The position numbers and the translations under genes are program-made. Below are positions 21,401-30,660 of a stretch of 64,000 nucleotides of DNA, piece after piece (position 1 is the stretch's first letter; each line of letters begins with the position of its first letter). The notes below the pieces were generated by a model. It worked only from the letters and a program-made list of their open reading frames with translations. It was not told the origin of the DNA and searched no databases. The stretch is from assembly GCA_963575745.1 (NCBI GenBank), contig CAUYUJ010015832.1:27501-91500 (forward strand), written 5' to 3'. The DNA is from Prorocentrum cordatum (lineage: Eukaryota; Sar; Dinophyceae; Prorocentrales; Prorocentraceae).

Positions 21401-23271
21401 CAGCGACCCCCTCCTCCTCAAGCCGGTCGGGCACCTCAAGAAGGATGGAGCGAAGCACCTGATCTACAGCGAGGAGGGGCCGGTGGGCACAATCCGCTGG
21501 CCTGGGGCGGAGCTCCAAGGACCCGGGGCGACGCTCCTCCGTGTCACCGGAGGGGGCGGAGGCACGGTCCGCGCCCTGACGCCCCAAGAGGTTTGGCGAG
21601 TGCAGGGAGGGACCAACGACGAGTGGACCCACTTGCGAGCCCAGGGCTTCGCCGAGGACGAACTCCTGAAGGGCGCCGCCAGGGCGCTCCCGCCGAGGAC
21701 CGCGGAGGCAGTGCTGACCGCGGTGACAGAGGCGCTCGACAGCACCAGCACGCAGCGGGCCGGGGTGTGCCATGATCCAGAGGAGCAAGCTGCGTGGGAG
21801 GCCACCAAGCGCTGGTTCCGCGCCTGGGCCCAGGCACCGGATCAGCCCGCCTTGGCACTGGCAGCAGAGGACGAGGTGAGGGCCGGAGGAGCGCTCACCG
21901 ACGAGATGCACAAGAACCGCCGGCGCGCCCAGGCAGTCCGCTTCAAGATGATCGACGAGGACACGCTCATCGGACCCCGCGAGGCCCCAGCCGCCGAGAA
22001 GGTCAAGCTGGACAAAAGTGTGACACGCTCGAAAAGTCCTCGCAAAAAGAGCCCTCGGCGTGCCAAAGAGATGCCAGCAACCGACCTGGTGAGGCCGCAA
22101 GCGCTGGGCGTAGCTCGGAAGACCAACTACCCCGGGAAGGAGCTCGCCCCCGCCGGCCGCGCTGAGCCTGGCGGAGCCAACTACGCCGGCTGGTTCGCGC
22201 AGCAGAAGATGGAGGCCATGCTGCAGAAACTCAGTGAAGGCACAAGGGCAGGTTACGAGGGAGGATGGCGGCTCTGGGTTGCCGTGCGCCAGGCGCAGGG
22301 GCTCAGCCCTTGGCTCCCAGGACGTGATCGCGAGGGGCGCCTGGCCGATGAGGAGGCGCTCATCAACTTCGCCGTCCTCTTAGCGCGGGTCGTCGGGAGG
22401 ACCGAGGGGACCATCAAGCAGAAGCTCTTCGCGGTGCGCTACGCCCACCTGGTGGCTGGCTACTCGGACCCCCTGCTCCACAGAGGCCGCCTCTGGAGCA
22501 CGCTGGCAGGGCTGAAACGCTGGCAGGGGCCCGAGACCAAGCGGAAGAAGCCCGTCACGCCAGCCATGCTCGAATGCCTCCGCGGCTTTCTCCAGCAGGA
22601 GGCCAAGCTCCCCGAGGAGGATGCAGTGGTCATCTGGGCGGCCATCGTGACAGCGTTTTTCTTCCTCCTGAGGGCCTCAGAGTACCTCCTCCAGGACGGG
22701 CGCTCGTGGTCCTTCGGGCGCGTGCTGCACGGGGAGGACGTGGAGCCCAAGAAGGAGGGGAAGCGCGTGGCCAGCTTCCAGGACGCCGACGAGATGGTGA
22801 TCTACATCAAGGGCAGCAAGACGGACCAGCTCAACGTCGGGACGGTGAGGAACCACTACCGCGCCGGCACAGCGGCTCAGGCTCACCTCAGCGGATAAAG
22901 GGCACCGAGGAACGGCTGCCCCTTTTCGCTGGGCGTCAGGTACACCGATCCGCAGGGCGGAGGTGCAGCACTTCCTGACGGTCGCGGGGCTGGCCGCCGG
23001 CCTCTCCAGGGAAGAGATCGGCAGCCACTCCCTGAGGATCGGCGGGGCAACTGCAATGTACCACGTGACCGAGGACCTCTCCCGAGTGCGCCGATTCGGG
23101 CGCTGGCAGTCGGACGCGTTCCACGGCTACCTGTGGGAGTCGCACGAGCCGATGAAGGGCATCTCCGGCAAGATGGCCAGGGGCAACTCCTCGTTGACCA
23201 ACCCGGCGAAGGACAGCGCCCCCAGCAGAGCTGCCGCCGGCGCCGAGAGCGCCAGGCGTGAGAGCCCATGA
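18424..23271 (+). CDS. Pol of the DIRS-like element: RT, RNase H, methyltransferase-like, tyrosine recombinase (two frameshifts)
   Basis: A true ATG at 18424 opens the first frame. It carries a proline-rich N-terminus and RT finger motifs (TISKEGRPIHDMRAANAF, about 19304). The frame changes near a G5 run at 19423-19427, after which RT motif A, B and C, RNase H and a methyltransferase-like segment follow in one frame. A Lys/Arg-rich linker and the N-terminal part of a tyrosine recombinase complete that frame to TAA at 22896-22898. The recombinase C-terminus continues in another frame from about 22890 to TGA at 23269-23271. Domain order RT-RH-YR matches DIRS-like elements; known DIRS1 elements place a methyltransferase-type domain next to RT-RH, though of a different motif type. 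The two frameshifts make this copy apparently inactive unless they are assembly errors. Confidence 0.8.
19200..20130 (+). other. reverse transcriptase domain of the DIRS-like element
   Basis: Finger region: GRPIHDMRAANAF. Motif A: KRDVARAFKWHHLEP, with the aspartate codon at 19470. Motif B: FGWAGSPGEYMAFAW in place of the usual FGL-x-x-AP. Motif C: LMDDGVVLEP, with the two aspartates at 19725-19730. A frameshift at about 19425 separates the fingers from motif A. The MDD catalytic box and GWAGSP motif B are divergent from typical DIRS1 or Ngaro RTs. Confidence 0.8.
20274..20760 (+). other. RNase H domain of the DIRS-like element
   Basis: The four carboxylates can be placed. Asp is at 20304 (WTGGDATTSSIGAIDW), Glu at 20472 (AVVELLAVVALA) and Asp at 20547 (LYVTDNQNVKAWL). 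The C-terminal Asp is at 20697 (YHNEVADWLTREE). Spacing and order fit the RNase H that follows RT in DIRS-like elements. Confidence 0.75.
21080..21775 (+). other. C-terminal-half cytosine-methyltransferase-like segment between RNase H and recombinase
   Basis: VVVVDAPTW is followed by LGYMVSKFEVV, then HHGDATTRTRRVLVGGRR and RALTPQEVWRVQGG. This resembles motifs VI-IX of C5-cytosine methyltransferases (lGY-x-V, Q-x-R-x-R-hydrophobic, LTP-x-E-x-x-R-x-Q-G). Motif I and the PPC cysteine are not in this segment; a matching N-terminal half lies 5 kb upstream in the 14.2-17.7 kb ORF. The two halves could be remnants of one enzyme separated by RT-RH, or two different domains. Confidence 0.5.
22180..23250 (+). 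other. tyrosine recombinase domain (DIRS-like integrase)
   Basis: An N-terminal helical SAM-like/core-binding segment (LSEGTRAGYEGGWRLWVAV) is followed by the catalytic domain. The first Arg codon is at 22671 (FFFLLRASEYLL). The beta-hairpin Lys is at 22818 (IYIKGSKTDQLN). After a frameshift at about 22890 come His-x-x-Arg at 23026-23037 (GSHSLRIGGATA), Trp at 23104 (FGRWQS) and the nucleophile Tyr at 23128 (FHGYLWES). All catalytic positions of the family are present, split over two frames. Confidence 0.85.
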
Positions 23272-24167
23272 GAGGCCGCAGCGGGCGCCGCCGGTGCTTA
23301 CGCACCTGGCGTGCGCCCAACCCAAGCCGCCGGCTTCACGCCGTGCGTGCTTGGGTGCAGCCACCAGCCACCTGCCCCGCCGGCGAGTAGCCGCGCGCTC
23401 GCAGGGTACACCCGCCCGTGCCTTCAGCACTGGCTAATACCTCACGGCAAAAGCATGCTTGCAGGTCCGTCCGTCAGGGCCTCACTAGTGCCTGGGATAC
23501 TGTGGGTCCCCTTGCAGCCCTGGACGAGGACCACGCTGGAACCCGCCTGGCGCGCCGGCTCTCCATGCCAAGCCTGGGCGTGCCGGGCATACTGACGCCA
23601 GCTGTGCTACAGTAGCTGGCAGTCTGACGGCCCGGGTGGCCGCAGCGCTCGAATTCATGCGCAGGCGCGGGCCCGCGCCCCAGCGCCGGCCCGGGGAACC
23701 CCCTCTGTCAGGGGCCGGACCCTGCCCGCCCCGTGCACTTTGGGCACCTGTGGAGGCGGGGAGCCGGGAGATCTGGAGGCCGCGGCGCAGACGGGGACGC
23801 CAAGTGCCGGCCCGCGCCAAGCGCCAGCGACGACACCCTCGGGCCTCAGCCCGAGGTCGGGCTCCGCCGGCAATCAAGGTACCGGCGTGAGCCCAAGGCC
23901 TAGCCTCACGGAGGACAGCCGCGCACGCCGGCATCAGTTGCCTGGCGGCAGTCGGCAGACAGAGGGCCAGTCGGGCCCCCGCGCGCACGCCGGCGCGCAC
24001 GCCAGGCGATGCGCGACTCAGTGCCTAGACGGTGCCGGCAACACAACGCCTGGCACCCAGTTTTGGCGACGCCCATCAGGGCGCCCACACAGCACGCCGG
24101 CGCGTAGAACCCGCCAGGCGGCCAGTGTGCGGGGGCACTGGCAGCAGCACCAGTATTATATAACAAA
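23272..24167 (+). other. 3' non-coding region of the DIRS-like element
   Basis: No convincing ORF is present. The sequence is rich in CGCCGGC/GCCGGCG words that could form short hairpins, with a short AT-rich spot (TATTATATAACAAA, 24154-24167) directly before the B1 repeat. That spot is a possible promoter or transcript-end signal for the element, but this is inferred only from position. Confidence 0.4.
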
Positions 24168-24397
24168 GGCGGCGAGGCCCGCTTCGCGTGGCGGACGGAG
24201 GGACCCGCCTGGCGTGTCATCGCCGGCGGGAGGAGCGTGCGGCCAGCGCAGCAGCAAAATGGGGGGGGCTGCACCGCTGCCGCCATCATCGTCATCGTCT
24301 CCTGAGGGCCCGCCTCAACCGCTTCGCGGCTGGCACGTCCCGCGGCCTTAAAGCAGGCCGCGCTTTCGCTAGCGCCGTACTGTGGGGGCGGGGTCTT
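24168..24397 (+). repeat. split direct repeat B1
   Basis: This 230 bp segment matches 24594-24823 with two mismatches. It starts GGCGGCGAGGCCC and ends GGGGCGGGGTCTT. Its last bases (TT) are also the first bases of A2, so B1 and A2 abut with a two-base overlap. Confidence 0.93.
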
Positions 24398-24526
24398 AGT
24401 TGTTTGTCCTAAACGGTTGGACCCCGCCCTCCCCAGTCGGCTTGGGTTTCTCCTCTCCCTGCTCCTGCCTCTGCTTGCCCTTCCCTTTTCCTCTCTCCCG
24501 CTCAAGCCTTCGGGGCTCAAAGCCCT
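24396..24526 (+). repeat. split direct repeat A2
   Basis: Internal copy of the 5' terminal A1 repeat at a constant offset of 15,150 bp, three mismatches in 131 bp. The B1-A2 junction here is what a circular intermediate joining B2 end to A1 start would look like. A 67 bp unique spacer (24527-24593) with an imperfect GGGCCC-AAAG-GGGCCC palindrome separates it from B2. Confidence 0.93.
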
Positions 24527-24593
24527 CCCAGGGCCCAAAGGGGCCCTCTTTTGCCCGCCCACCCTGGGCTTTGCCTCGGTGTCCTACGGCACC

Positions 24594-24823
24594 GGCGGCG
24601 AGGCCCGCTTCGCGTGGCGGAAGGAGGGACCCGCCTGGCGTGTCAACGCCGGCGGGAGGAGCGTGCGGCCAGCGCAGCAGCAAAATGGGGGGGGCTGCAC
24701 CGCTGCCGCCATCATCGTCATCGTCTCCTGAGGGCCCGCCTCAACCGCTTCGCGGCTGGCACGTCCCGCGGCCTTAAAGCAGGCCGCGCTTTCGCTAGCG
24801 CCGTACTGTGGGGGCGGGGTCTT
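24594..24823 (+). repeat. split direct repeat B2 (3' terminus of the element)
   Basis: Copy of B1 at an offset of 426 bp. It ends GGGGCGGGGTCTT, immediately followed by flanking CTCTCGCGCC. The element edge is placed at the terminal TT, which is shared with the TT at the 5' edge. Confidence 0.93.
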
Positions 24824-25110
24824 CTCTCGCGCCCTCTGCCGGGTGCGTGTTTCTCGGGTGATAGGGCAGGTGTATAAGAAAAACACTGTCAAGTTTAAGG
24901 TCGATGATTATTTCGGGATTGTCAATGCCACCACCGTTGTTAAGACATTTTCGGATTTGGAGGTCCACGTGAGTTTCGCAGAGTTCACCGCCGAACCTCT
25001 GCATGCGAATGGGAAGTTTGCCTGAGCTGGAGCCCTATCAGACCTTGCAAAACAATCAGTTCCCCTGCGCGCCTGCAAGAAAGACCGATCACTCCTTAAC
25101 ATACGCCGAG
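24824..25110 (+). pseudogene. decayed reverse transcriptase, 3' portion, resuming after the insertion
   Basis: The frame that ends at 9247 continues here without a gap if the element is removed with one TT retained. The downstream peptide has features of the RT thumb side (VRVSRVIGQVYKKNTVKF, then FKVDDYFGIVNATTVVKTF). The frame meets TGA at 25023-25025, reads on for about 80 nt and stops again, so this end was also decayed. The Phe-Lys-Val-Asp-Asp is not the catalytic box; that is the YVDD at about 9225. Confidence 0.65.
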
Positions 25111-25449
25111 CCGAACTTTAAGGACGTCTATCCAGTGGGGAGAATTGACTGACCGGATGCATACAATACAGTGTTCTATCTCATCATAGTCGACATCCTC
25201 GTGGACCTAAGGTTGGGATGCCATGCGCGTTCGTTTTCAAGCTTTGGGTCCAGGTCCAGCCCCATGCGGAGCTCCAGGACGTGATCCGGGTCGCCCTCCA
25301 GCTCATCCACAAGGCATGCCCTGAACTGGCGAAAGCCCATGACCCCGACCATCCCTCGCAGGCCACCTCGCGCGGTTGCTGTTGCGTTCAGGCTCAAGAG
25401 CACGTGCGTCTGGCTTCGTCCTTGAGTTCCTCCTGTACTTCCTCGGTTC

Positions 25450-26305
25450 CATCGCCATTCCTGTTAACGGCATGCATGGGCGGCAGCCCGTCGGGGGGCA
25501 GAGGCAATCGGGGCGGTGGTGGCCGTGGCCGTTGGCAGCCGAGTCAGGAAGGCAGTGGCGAGGGCCTCGTAGGCTTCGCCAGCCATTTCAATGACTTGAT
25601 GGGAAGTTTGGCGTCGCATGGGCAGATGGCCCATCTCGGCAGTGCCTGGGCGACCGCCCAGGCCAGACATGATCTTGCGAGCGACGGCGGTGGCCCAGCG
25701 TCCTCGACGCAGCCGAACGCGATGCAGACGCAGGGGTTGGCCTCAGCTTGGACCGCCATGCTCCAGGGCTCCCACACGGTGATGGCTCGGCGGCCAACGC
25801 AGAGAGGGCCCGGCAGGGCGGCGGCTCGAACGGTGATTCGCGTTTCCAGAATGCAGTGCGGCGCCTGGCCGAGTTCGTCGACAACGGTCATGAGGATCAG
25901 CTTGCCTTCAAGCGCATGCGGGCCGAGATGCAGGGCCTCTCCAAGCGGGCCGGTCCCGGGGAGGTTGGTCGAGAGGTCGGGGGCCCGCGTCTCGAAACGG
26001 TCGAGGCGCCCGACGCGTGGGAAACTGGGGCGACAAAATCAATGCCGGCCGCCTCGGCGTCAGCGCGGGCAGGCGCGAGGCGAAGGTTCTCTCGGAGAGC
26101 CTCCCGATGGAGTTCACAGCCAGGCGGGGGGCGGCTGGCCCGTTGCCGGTGGGCCGCCCGGCGGCGCAAGAAACTCGAGGCTTTCGGCGCCTCGGAGGAG
26201 CAGTGCGAGGAGGCGAACATCGAGGCCGTGAGCGACCTTCCGTTCCACTACTTAGTGGACGACTGCTCGTGGTCCGATTCGCCCCTGCAGGACGGCCCGC
26301 CCTGA
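25450..26305 (+). pseudogene. decayed ORF of unknown function downstream of the RT relic
   Basis: Coding-like segments alternate between frames. A Gly/Arg-rich start (SGGRGNRGGGGRGRW) leads into a helical stretch (GFASHFNDLMGSLASHGQ). A second frame carries FQNAVRRLAEFVDNGHEDQL, and a C-terminus (EAFGASEEQCEEANIEA) ends at TGA 26303-26305. The RGG-like N-terminus hints at RNA binding. It lies on the same strand as the RT relic, inside the same bracketing repeats, and is probably part of that older element. Confidence 0.4.
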
Positions 26306-26954
26306 TTGCCAGATCGCGCCTCCGTGCCCGCGCTTGCGCGGGCTGGGCCAGCGTGCGATTCGGTTTTGCTGCAATTTTCTCCGCCCTTAATTGCCGCAGT
26401 TATGCGTGTCTCAGTCATTTGTGTATGCGTATGCTTTGTTTATCAGACCTGTCTAGTACTTCAGAACGTGCGGCGCGGTGCTTCAGAGATTATGGGCACT
26501 TTTGTCTTTGTCTTTTATTGTGTTGCTCAATGCGCGACCGGCGTTGGCTGTTTGCAGTTGCTCTCGATTTGGCTCCCGGAGGAAATGATTGGAATGTTCT
26601 CGCCCTTGCTTCGGTCGTTTGTGCCTGGGTCGACGCTCCAGGATGAGTCGGCGGAGATAGACAGGGATCCTGTTTCACCCTGTCCCCCGCCCTACCCCTC
26701 TTCCCCTGTCGTCGGTCATCCTCTCCTTTTCTGCCTCCTCCGCGCGTTCCACAGAAGCTGCCCATAGGATCGGCCCTTTTGGCCCGCGTGCGTGGCGACT
26801 CGCGGCGCCGAGGCTGCCGGCGTCCGACGCGCGCCCGCGCGGCCAAGCCGCCGATGGCGGGGGGGCCTTGACGGGCGTCGCGAGTCCGTGCTGTTTTTAT
26901 TATGTTCTGAGTCCCTCCGTACAGTGGCGGCTTGTGTTTGTGCGCGTGTTTTAG
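26306..26954. other. no recognisable gene
   Basis: Mixed-composition DNA with short open frames on both strands but no domain. It is probably the 3' non-coding part of the older retroelement. Confidence 0.4.
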
Positions 26955-27224
26955 TTTAAGTTTCTTCACATCCTGACACATATCTCAATCATAAGTCTTG
27001 AATGCACGTAGTAAAACGGCGCAGCCTTTTAAAAATAGGAGTGCATGAGCAGGGGCGGCGGAATAGGTTGAGGCGAGAAACAGGGGTGCTTGTTTCGTTC
27101 TCTCGGTCCACAGCTGTTTTTGCTCTTGCCGTGGTCCAGACTGTTGGCTTATGTCGACGCTCGATCAACATTCAGAGGTTGTAGTGCACGCGCCGTGGGT
27201 TTAGAGCTTTGTCCATGGCACATG
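26955..27224 (+). repeat. right copy of the ~270 bp diverged direct repeat
   Basis: Aligns with 6211-6481 in the same orientation with many substitutions and small indels. The pair encloses the decayed RT, the downstream ORF and the nested DIRS-like element. Without that element the bracketed unit would be about 5.4 kb, a plausible retroelement size. Confidence 0.65.
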
Positions 27225-27480
27225 CGTCTCGCCTTTCCCAATCCTTAGTCCTCCTCCCTGTCCTCGTCGGTCTCTTGATCATCCGCTAACCTTTTCTTCC
27301 CCTTGAGCCTTCCCCTGATCCCCCCTTCCCCCCTCGTTTTTTTTTTATCCGCCGCGTGATCACCAGCCTCCTTACAAAAACCCCGGTGAGCCAAGTCCTA
27401 CAAATAACATTCGCGGATCAAGGTAACTTATGACACGCCAATCGCAGCGTAATTGAACATGACAGGAGGAAGGGGCAGGA
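27225..27480. other. no recognisable gene
   Basis: Pyrimidine-rich DNA leading into the long simple-repeat region; no open frame with recognisable content. Confidence 0.4.
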
Positions 27481-28071
27481 TATCATATGCGGGGCGACAG
27501 TGCGTAGTTTGCCTATATCCTCCTTCTTCCCTCCCGCGCCTCCCTCCTCCCTCCATCCTTTTGCCCCTCCCCCCCTCCCTCCTCCCTTCCCCCTTCTCCC
27601 ACTCCCGCCCTCCCTCCGCCCTCCCTACCCTCGCCCGTTCCTCCATGCCTCCCCCCGTTTCCCCCCCCCCAATCCGCGTGTTCCCGTCCGTTCCGCCAGG
27701 AGGAGGAGGAGGAGGAGGAGGAGGTGGTGGAGGAGGAGGAGGAGGAGGAGGAGGAGGACGATCATCAGGGGGAAGAGGAGGAGCAGGGAGGAGGAGGAGA
27801 AAGAGGAGGAGGAGGAGGAGGAGGAGGAGGAGAAGAGGTGGAGGAGGAGGAAGAGGACGCAGGACGCGGAGGAGGAGGAGGAGGATGAGGAAGAAAATGA
27901 TGAGGGAAAAGGAGGAGAAGGAGGAGGACAAGGAGGAGGAGGATGGGAATAATGGTTTTGAGAATGATGACGATGTTGATATTGATGTTGTTGATGATGG
28001 CGACGATGATGACGCAGATACTGATGCTGCTGATGATGATGATGCTGATGCGTATGATGCTGATGCTGATA

Positions 28072-28137
<66 letters not shown>

Positions 28138-28382
28138 CTTTTGATGATGATGCTGCTGATGCTGCTGCTTATGATGATGCTGATGTNNNNNNNNNNNNNN
28201 NNNNNNNNNNNNNNNNNNNNNNNNNNNNNNNNNNNNNNNNNNNNNNNNNNNNNNNNNNNNNNNNNNNNNNNNNNNNNNNNNNNNNNAGGAGGAGGAGGAG
28301 GAGGAGGAGGAGGAGGAGGAGGAGGAGGAGGAAAAGGAGGAGGAGGAGGAGGAGGAGGAGGAGGAGGAGGAGGAGGAGGAGA
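27481..28382. repeat. simple-repeat block: pyrimidine tract, GGA array, GAT array, assembly gap, GGA array
   Basis: About 27520-27680 is rich in CCT/CCC. 27702-27940 is mostly GGA. 27955-28186 is mostly GAT with GCT interruptions. 28287-28382 is GGA again. The open frames spanning this block on both strands are products of the repeats. Confidence 0.9.
28187..28286. other. assembly gap, 100 N
   Basis: Exactly 100 N inside the trinucleotide block, so the true array length is unknown and the joined sequences need not be adjacent. Confidence 0.99.
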
Positions 28383-28546
28383 TTAGATTAGGCACTCCAC
28401 TAGGGCGGCCACCCCAGGACAGGCACCGTAGCCTCTGCCTGGCACGGCAATCCCGTGACGTCTCTCGGTCCCACTCGCCGTTGGGCCCGCAGGAGGAACA
28501 CGAGCCTCCGCGGGGCCCAGCCGCCCGCGCCTCGCTTGAGCCCTTA

Positions 28547-29650
28547 GCCGCGGCGTCCACGCGCCACCAGCTTCACACGGAAGGCTCGACTGCGGGCACG
28601 GTCGAATTCGTCGTCGTTTGGGTCGCCGCGTTCCCAAGGCGGGACGTCATCAGTGTCGTTCTCGTTGGCGTATTCCTTCATCTTGGTGGGGTTGACGATG
28701 CCCTCCAGCTCCGTCTGCTTGCCCTCGCCGTTGGGGACGAAGAGATCAGAGTTGTGAGGCACCAGCTCCACGGCGGGCTGCTGCACCGCCTTCGCGATCT
28801 TCACGTTTGCGACGTCCCCGAACATCTTCATCGTGCTGGGAGTGGCGATGCTCTCGCACTCCTTCTGCTTGCCCGCATGCTCGTCACCGACAGGGCACAC
28901 GGGATGGCCGAGGGTGTGCTGCACCACCTTCTCGATCTTCTCTTTGTCGCCGTCGCCAGCGCCGCGGGCCTGAGCGTCTCCCCCGTGAAAGTCCCCGTCG
29001 GCTTCACGGGAGGCCCCCTGCAGATTCCAGGCCGTCGCCTCTGCAGGGGGCATTCAGGCCCGATCCTCTCGGACTTCTCCAGGCCGCCGTCCTCATTGGT
29101 CGTGATGGGGTCAACGATGCCCTCCAGCTCCGTCTGCCTGCCCTCCTCGTTGGGCGCGAAGAGATCAGAGCACGGGGACACCTGCTCCGCTGCGGCCTGC
29201 TGCGCCGCCTTGTCGATCTTGACGTTGTCGTCGTCCTCGTGCGCGTTGGTCTCCCGCTCCTTCTGCTTGCACTTCCGCTCCTCGAAGAGAGCCGTAGCGC
29301 CGTCCGCCACGTCCTTCTGCACCTGCATCTGGCCTTCGCGGCACTCGCCGTCCTTCACGCTGGAGTCGCTCTCCGAGGGCTTCACCGAGGCCATCGCCAC
29401 CTGGCTAGCCCGCGGCCGACCGCGCCGCAAGCCCCGCTGTCTCTGGTTCTTCTCCTTGGTCTCCAGGATCAGCACGTCGGCGCCCTCGCCGATCCACACG
29501 TGGGCCGCGACGTTGCGCTCGAACCGTACACTCCCTGGGACTGTCTTGCCCGCCAGCTGGAGGGCTAGCGCCTTCTCGATGGCCACCAACCGCGCAGCGA
29601 GCTCGACCTGCTCCTCGCCGTCGAGCTTCGCGCTGTGCGGCACCGTCTCC
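28547..29650 (-). CDS. reverse-strand coding region with two internal repeats, unknown function
   Basis: On the minus strand one frame runs from about 29650 to 29045 and a second from about 29056 to 28547, with a switch near a G5 run at 29046-29050. Each half carries a copy of the same unit. One reads VKIDKAAQQ, SDLFAPNEEGRQTELEGIV; the other VKIAKAVQQ, SDLFVPNGEGKQTELEGIV. The tail is acidic (NDDEFDRARSRAFRVKL). No ATG begins the upstream frame. Instead the minus strand reads CACTAATGTAG just before the open frame, which would make a good branch point plus 3' splice site, so this is likely an internal exon. The protein is charged and hydrophilic; I recognise no family. Confidence 0.5.
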
Positions 29651-29949
29651 TACATTAGTGCCACTCCAGTGCGCATCACGGCAGCGACTGCGGCGGCGAG
29701 GTGCTGGCGTCCACCGCCTCCCTCAGCCGTGCCAGCCGCTGCCGCTCGCACCAGTGGCGCCAGTGCCACGAGGAGCTGACATCGCTCAAGCGCAGCCATT
29801 GCCTTCGCCTCCATCGCAAGAGGCCGCGCTAGGGGAAGGCGACTGAGCCGCTCTCCGCGCCTGCCGAGATGACAGGACTCTACAGGGAGAAACAACGCGC
29901 GCACCTCCCGTCTGGCGCCGAAGGCAGGCTTGAGCCAACATGGCTACGG
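29651..29949. other. probable intron or intergenic DNA upstream of the reverse-strand exon
   Basis: No convincing coding content. It ends at the start of the AAT/ACT-rich trinucleotide region. Confidence 0.35.
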
Positions 29950-30036
29950 AACAGGAGGCGGAGGAGGAGGCGGAGGAGGAGGAGGAGGAAGAAGAATAAG
30001 AAGACGACGACTAATAAGAATAATAGTATCAATAAG

Positions 30037-30080
<44 letters not shown>

Positions 30081-30660
30081 GAATAATACTAATAAGACGA
30101 ATAGTAAGAAAACGAATACTAATACTTATAGTAATAAGAATAAAGATCATATTACTAATCGCACGAATAACACGAATACTGATCATAAAAAGAATAATGC
30201 TACGAGTGCTACGAATATTAATAATGATAATACTACCAAGAAGAATACCACGACTAAGAATATTAAGCATACTAATAATAAGACTACGAGTAATGCTAAT
30301 ACTACGAATACGAATAATACTATTAATAATACGACTACTAAGAATAGTATTCATACTAAGAATGATAATGCGAACAATGATAAACATCATAACAATAACA
30401 ACACTAATCACAGCATGGTGAACACTCATGATACTACTAAGAAGAACAGCAATAATAACAATGATACGAATATTACTAATAATAAGCTGAATAATGGGAA
30501 TAGTATTAATACTCAGAACGAGACTAATACTATGAAGCAGAATAATAAGAATACGAACACTAATAATGATAGTAGTCATACTAAGCAGGATACTAAGAAT
30601 TTCACCAACACTAATAATACTAACACTTCATATTAATGATAATCATAAGTAGAAACATAA
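29950..30660. repeat. degenerate AAT/ACT/AAG trinucleotide array
   Basis: After a short GGA stretch (about 29955-29995) the plus strand is almost entirely AAT, ACT, AAG and ACG triplets, with a pure ACT run near 30040-30080. The Asn/Thr/Lys open frame over it is a consequence of the array. It is unusually AT-rich for this window. Confidence 0.9.

Larger units (their letters stand above)
9246..24823 (+). mobile_element. 15.6 kb DIRS/Ngaro-like tyrosine-recombinase retrotransposon with split direct repeats
   Basis: The element is bounded by split direct repeats in the order A1, body, B1, A2, B2, the hallmark of the PAT/Ngaro branch of DIRS-like retroelements. It encodes RT, RNase H and a tyrosine recombinase in the usual order. 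The recombinase has the Arg, Lys, His-x-x-Arg, Trp and Tyr residues. There is no DDE integrase and no target-site duplication. Flanking DNA on both sides is one RT reading frame that rejoins when the element is removed. The length is well above the roughly 4-7 kb usual for the group, because of extra ORFs and two methyltransferase-like segments. A1/A2 differ at 3 of 131 positions and B1/B2 at 2 of 230, so the insertion is fairly young. Several frameshifts break the coding body. Confidence 0.88.

Noticed and set aside
27453-28560. Long acidic, poly-Arg, poly-Ser or poly-His ORFs over GGA/GAT arrays and across the N gap
   Set aside because: Pure consequences of trinucleotide repeats, and one translation runs through unknown bases.
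29869-30636. Asn/Thr/Lys-rich ORF of 255 codons
   Set aside because: Explained by the degenerate AAT/ACT/AAG array; no non-repeat domain.
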